Positions 61,419-64,000 of a DNA stretch of 64,000 bases are shown here, one piece after another; position 1 is the first letter of the stretch, and each line of letters begins with the position of its first letter. The notes below the pieces were generated by a model. It was given only the letters and a program-made list of their open reading frames with translations, did not search any database and had not been told where the DNA came from. Where the stretch lies: assembly GCA_965601455.1 (NCBI GenBank), contig OZ271831.1:4526001-4590000 (forward strand). Reading direction: 5' to 3'. The position numbers and the translations under genes are program-made. The DNA comes from JANQEU01 sp965601455. Its GTDB lineage: Bacteria; Bacteroidota; Bacteroidia; Cytophagales; Cyclobacteriaceae.

Positions 61419-62360
61419 TTACTCGGCAGCTTCCTGCACTAGAACATCAATCTCAATATTATCACCGGCGTTGAATGTTCCGTTGATTGCCGTTACCAGG
61501 ATAAGACCTTTCTTACCTGCGACTGTTTCAAAAGCCACAACATCCCCAACTGCTAATCCAGTTATAATACCTTCTTCGTCAGTTCCACCTTCAACTGCGG
61601 CATCAATGTCTGCCCAGGTGACTACTTCTGTGAATGCAGCGTCGTCCAATTCAGTCGACAGAATTGTGGTTGCATTCTTTGTGTTCCATCCATCTACTTG
61701 AGCAGAGAAAATAGTGCTTTCGAATCCGGCAGGAGAAGCAATACTTGCCATATCTGCAGATCCATAGTAGTACCCGAAATCGATACTAGGAGAAATAGAC
61801 GCTGCTGTTCCCGTTACATCCGCTGGAGAATAGATCTCTCCATCAGAAGAACTGAAGAATGATGCTCCAGTTAAATCACCAAGTGGAGCCGCAAGTAATA
61901 TTGCTGAGTAAGATCTGGCATCAGGAGACGGAGGCTCAACGACGTTGTATGAAAATGCAAGGGCTGCACTTTCCTGACCTTCCTCATCAACTGCAACGAA
62001 TGTCCAATTCACAGTGGTTCCAATTTCTTCTTCAAAAGTCTCAACTTCTAAAGGAATGGTTACAGAAACCTCACCGGCTTCAAGTCCCAAATCGGTTCTT
62101 GTTACCGTCTGAAGTTGTCCACCTTTTGTCGCATTTAATGTATTGAATCCGCCTTCGGCAGTGATGGTAAGTGTGACATCGAATGTGGTTCCAACAACGA
62201 TGTCAGATCCTGCTTCAATTGCTGCACCGTCAGCATCAGTTACCGAAGCTGAAATTGTAGGTATTGCAACCGGATCTGGTTCATCTTCGCTACAGCTGTA
62301 CAAGAATGCTATTGCTCCGACAAGAGTGAGCATCAATAATTGTCGAAATGTGTTTCTCAT
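61419..62360 (-). CDS. Surface lipoprotein with Ig-like repeats
   Basis: A 313-aa lipoprotein (signal 1-22, lipobox YSC with Cys23, then SEDEPDP). The mature chain is acidic, rich in Thr, Ala and Asp, and composed of beta-strand text (ITAEGGFNTLNATKGGQ, VSVTIPLEVETFEEEIGTTVNWTFVAVDEEGQ) like Ig folds, followed by a C-terminal alpha/beta region (DLTGASFFSSSDGEIYSP..DVVAFETVAGKKGLILV). No catalytic motif is seen. The strong terminator and long upstream region suggest a well-expressed single gene. I cannot name its family. Confidence 0.75.
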   Translation of the reverse strand: MRNTFRQLLMLTLVGAIAFLYSCSEDEPDPVAIPTISASVTDADGAAIEAGSDIVVGTTFDVTLTITAEGGFNTLNATKGGQLQTVTRTDLGLEAGEVSVTIPLEVETFEEEIGTTVNWTFVAVDEEGQESAALAFSYNVVEPPSPDARSYSAILLAAPLGDLTGASFFSSSDGEIYSPADVTGTAASISPSIDFGYYYGSADMASIASPAGFESTIFSAQVDGWNTKNATTILSTELDDAAFTEVVTWADIDAAVEGGTDEEGIITGLAVGDVVAFETVAGKKGLILVTAINGTFNAGDNIEIDVLVQEAAE

Positions 62361-62775
62361 TTTGTTAAAGTTTAAGGATTTAGTTACTTGATAATTGACT
62401 TTAAATGTGCTTTGAGATGATCACAACCGATCAGTTGTTTTGTTTGTCCTACAAGTCAAATGACTACAAGAGGGATCGCGTTGTGATTCGAAAACAAAGT
62501 TGATAAAAGATTTTCGTTAATTGAACAATTTGGTCTTTTAATGTTAGCCTTTTAATATGGTCGCACACGCGAGCAAACAAGGGACACTGTTAAATCTGAA
62601 TTAGTTCGATTTTTGATAACGATTTTGCTCAAAAAATATTGAGGTTCTAAGAGAAAAAAACGACTTTTTCTTGGATTAATTCAATTCGTATATTTTATTC
62701 CGACTGATTGCGTTTTTAAAAAAATATGACATTTTTGTAAAATAAGTACGACAGCTTAATCAAAAGTAGAAAACT
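62361..62775. other. 415-bp intergenic region between divergent genes
   Basis: AT-rich and without a coding frame. It must hold the promoters of the lipoprotein (minus) and the zinc-ribbon protein (plus). I find near-matches to the -7 element on the plus strand (CATTTTTG near 62730) but none exact at the right distance. CTTTTAAT occurs twice, 8 bp apart, near 62534-62557. An exact minus-strand TACTTTTG at 62761-62768 is too far from the lipoprotein start to be convincing. Confidence 0.5.
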
Positions 62776-63510
62776 ATGACTAGTAAGATTTCTCCGGAAC
62801 TATTGGCGGCATGGAACCAATATGTGAGTTACTTCGCCATTGCGATTGGAGCAGTAGGGGTCCTGATTATCTTAGGACATTACATTAAGCTTCTGATTAC
62901 CAGAGACTACAAGGAAAGATACGACTACATAAACATGCACGAAATCAACCTATTATGGTATGGTTTTTTGTTGGTATTGATCGGTCTTACTCTGTTCTCC
63001 AACACCTTTGGCAATAATCTTACATGGCTGTGGTTTTTCGTCTGGTTATTCGTAAGCTCGATGCTGGCAATGATTATAGGTGTCATCGTTCAGAATGTCT
63101 TGAAATTTTACTATCCTTTCTTTATCGAAAAAAGATTGAAAAAACTTCGATTTACGCCACGGATGTCTGACGACGGCAATCCAATGAAACTTCTCAGTGA
63201 GGAAGAAGAGGATGTTTATCTGGACGAGGGAATGCAAGCGGAGGAAAATGCTTTCTCCGTCGACTATGACGTTTGGATTGACGAGAAAACAGGAAAAACA
63301 AAGATTGAAAAATATAATGGGCGCCTTCATGCACTTGAATGCCCAGAGTGTAGTTACCAAACTCTTCGAGTAGACAGGGAAGAAGTAATTCAACCAGCGA
63401 CTGAAACGGAGGAAGGCGAACTAATGAAGTATTATGTGTGTGGCTATTGCGGTCACAAGGAAAGAAAGTCTTTCAAAATCGCACGTCTGAAAGAAGAAGC
63501 AGACGCGTAA
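62776..63510 (+). CDS. Membrane protein with cytoplasmic zinc-ribbon
   Basis: A 244-aa protein with three hydrophobic segments (about 17-37, 60-75, 83-108). It has a charged, acidic region (LLSEEEEDVYLDEG) and a C-terminal zinc ribbon made by C189-x-x-C192 (ECPECSY) and C222-x-x-C225 (VCGYCGH). The ribbon suggests binding to nucleic acid or protein, with the domain on the cytoplasmic side. I do not recognise a named family. It has a 415-bp upstream region and a strong terminator 22 bp downstream, so it is a single-gene unit. Confidence 0.7.
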   Translation: MTSKISPELLAAWNQYVSYFAIAIGAVGVLIILGHYIKLLITRDYKERYDYINMHEINLLWYGFLLVLIGLTLFSNTFGNNLTWLWFFVWLFVSSMLAMIIGVIVQNVLKFYYPFFIEKRLKKLRFTPRMSDDGNPMKLLSEEEEDVYLDEGMQAEENAFSVDYDVWIDEKTGKTKIEKYNGRLHALECPECSYQTLRVDREEVIQPATETEEGELMKYYVCGYCGHKERKSFKIARLKEEADA

Positions 63511-63531
63511 ATAGTACTCAAAAGATATAGC

Positions 63532-63565
63532 AAAGCCTCAATCAGTTTTGATTGAGGCTTTTTTA
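63532..63565 (+). terminator. Rho-independent terminator of the zinc-ribbon gene
   Basis: AAAGCCTCAATCA/TGATTGAGGCTTT, a perfect 13-bp stem with a GTTT loop, followed by TTTATT. The T-run overlaps the last codons of the convergent aldehyde dehydrogenase gene. Confidence 0.92.
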
Positions 63566-64000
63566 TTGCCTCAAACAAACATTTTGGGCTTCAGTAAAAA
63601 AATCAAGGGCCTGGTTTCCTCCTTCTCTTCCAATTCCTGAATTTCTCATCCCCCCAAAAGGTGTTCGTAAATCTCTTAGCATCCATGTGTTTACCCAAAT
63701 AACTCCAGAATCCACCTCATGGGCCGTACGTTGTGCTTTCCTGATATCATTAGTCCATATAATACAAGCCAAACCATACTCGGTAGAATTCGCTTTCAAA
63801 ATAGCTTCCTCCTCATTAGAGAAGGAGTCCAGGGTAATAACTGGACCAAAAACCTCTTCCTGATTGATTCTACAATCTATTCCTAATCCCTCAATAATAG
63901 TTGGCTGAAAATAGTACCCTTCTCTTTCGATTTCACTTCCTCCCGCAAGTACTATTCCTCCGTCTTCCACTGCGCCATTTACATAACTACTTACTTTTTC
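63563..64000 (-). CDS. Aldehyde dehydrogenase, aminomuconate-semialdehyde type (5' part outside window)
   Basis: The C-terminal 145 codons of an ALDH; the gene continues beyond base 64000. Family text includes GYYFQPTIIEG, EEVFGPVITLDSFSNEEEAI, YGLACIIWTNDIRKAQRT and the end VNTWMLRDLRTPFGGMRNSGIGREGG. The LRDLRTPFGG and SGIGREGG wording fits 2-aminomuconic/2-hydroxymuconic semialdehyde dehydrogenases, which in Bacteroidota usually serve the kynurenine pathway of tryptophan breakdown. Both catalytic residues are in the missing part, so the subgroup is provisional. Confidence 0.85.
   Translation of the reverse strand, partial: EKVSSYVNGAVEDGGIVLAGGSEIEREGYYFQPTIIEGLGIDCRINQEEVFGPVITLDSFSNEEEAILKANSTEYGLACIIWTNDIRKAQRTAHEVDSGVIWVNTWMLRDLRTPFGGMRNSGIGREGGNQALDFFTEAQNVCLRQ

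Noticed and set aside
61471..62391. Plus-strand frames of 76-95 aa across the lipoprotein gene
   Set aside because: These are shadows of the biased, Thr/Ala-rich lipoprotein on the other strand, without start signals.

Overview
The window reads as chromosomal DNA of a gliding-type Bacteroidota, most likely order Cytophagales. The evidence is a set of type IX secretion (T9SS) and gliding genes (porU, porV, a PorP/SprF-like gene, a PorE-like OmpA gene, gldH and a type-B CTD adhesin). It also has a GWxTD-domain protein, a monomeric isocitrate dehydrogenase, and repeated matches to the Bacteroidota promoter TAnnTTTG just upstream of genes. I see no rRNA, CRISPR array, transposase, integrase or phage gene, so this is core-type sequence rather than an obvious island. 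The genus cannot be fixed from the sequence alone.

Layout. 1-9.3 kb: end of aspS, a glycerophosphodiester phosphodiesterase, a TPR lipoprotein with a secreted amidohydrolase, a redoxin, panB, icd, an NlpC/P60 hydrolase and a methyltransferase. 9.3-17.6 kb: GWxTD protein, rlmB, a mannose-1-phosphate guanylyltransferase, recQ, purD, and the ricT-gldH pair. 17.6-22.5 kb: a two-gene minus-strand unit with a 1327-aa DUF4011-like superfamily 1 helicase ending in a degenerate nuclease-like fold, and a membrane-anchored helix-hairpin-helix protein. 22.5-26 kb: hemA and a WG-repeat protein. 26-33.2 kb: a minus-strand operon MBL hydrolase-pssA-porU-porV-inactive M16. 33.2-39.8 kb: a plus-strand run with an FAD oxidoreductase, a TolB-like barrel protein with a dead peptidase domain, yicC, a lipoprotein, a MazG-like gene and a DUF2721 gene. 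39.8-47 kb: comB-like, gcvT, an HD protein, an outer-membrane barrel, a GreA-like gene with an ALDH7-type dehydrogenase, a DegQ/HtrA protease and an Hsp20. 47-48.4 kb: tRNA-Asn and a gene-poor stretch with a possible small RNA. 48.5-56.7 kb: a second amidohydrolase and the T9SS substrate cassette (adhesin, PorP-like, PorE-like). 56.8-64 kb: a 63-aa coiled-coil gene, a P5C dehydrogenase, a YjjG phosphatase with an ArsR regulator, a small secreted protein, a decayed M19 dipeptidase pseudogene, an abundant-looking lipoprotein, a zinc-ribbon membrane protein and the 3' end of an aminomuconate-type aldehyde dehydrogenase.

How the genes work together. PorU and PorV form the T9SS attachment complex that processes and anchors CTD proteins. 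The adhesin at 53-56.6 kb is a type-B CTD substrate, and the PorP/SprF-like and PorE-like genes behind it are the expected dedicated outer-membrane partner and peptidoglycan anchor. GldH belongs to the gliding apparatus. Several dehydrogenases (ALDH7, P5CDH, aminomuconate type) and the amidohydrolases point to amino-acid and peptide use.

The least explained signals are a near-perfect CRP-type palindrome lying on the promoter of the porP-porE pair, a promoter inside a 10-bp inverted repeat followed at once by a UUCG-capped terminator with no ORF (47.66-47.74 kb), a candidate sigma-54-like hsp20 promoter with a duplicated upstream element, and the helicase/HhH pair.
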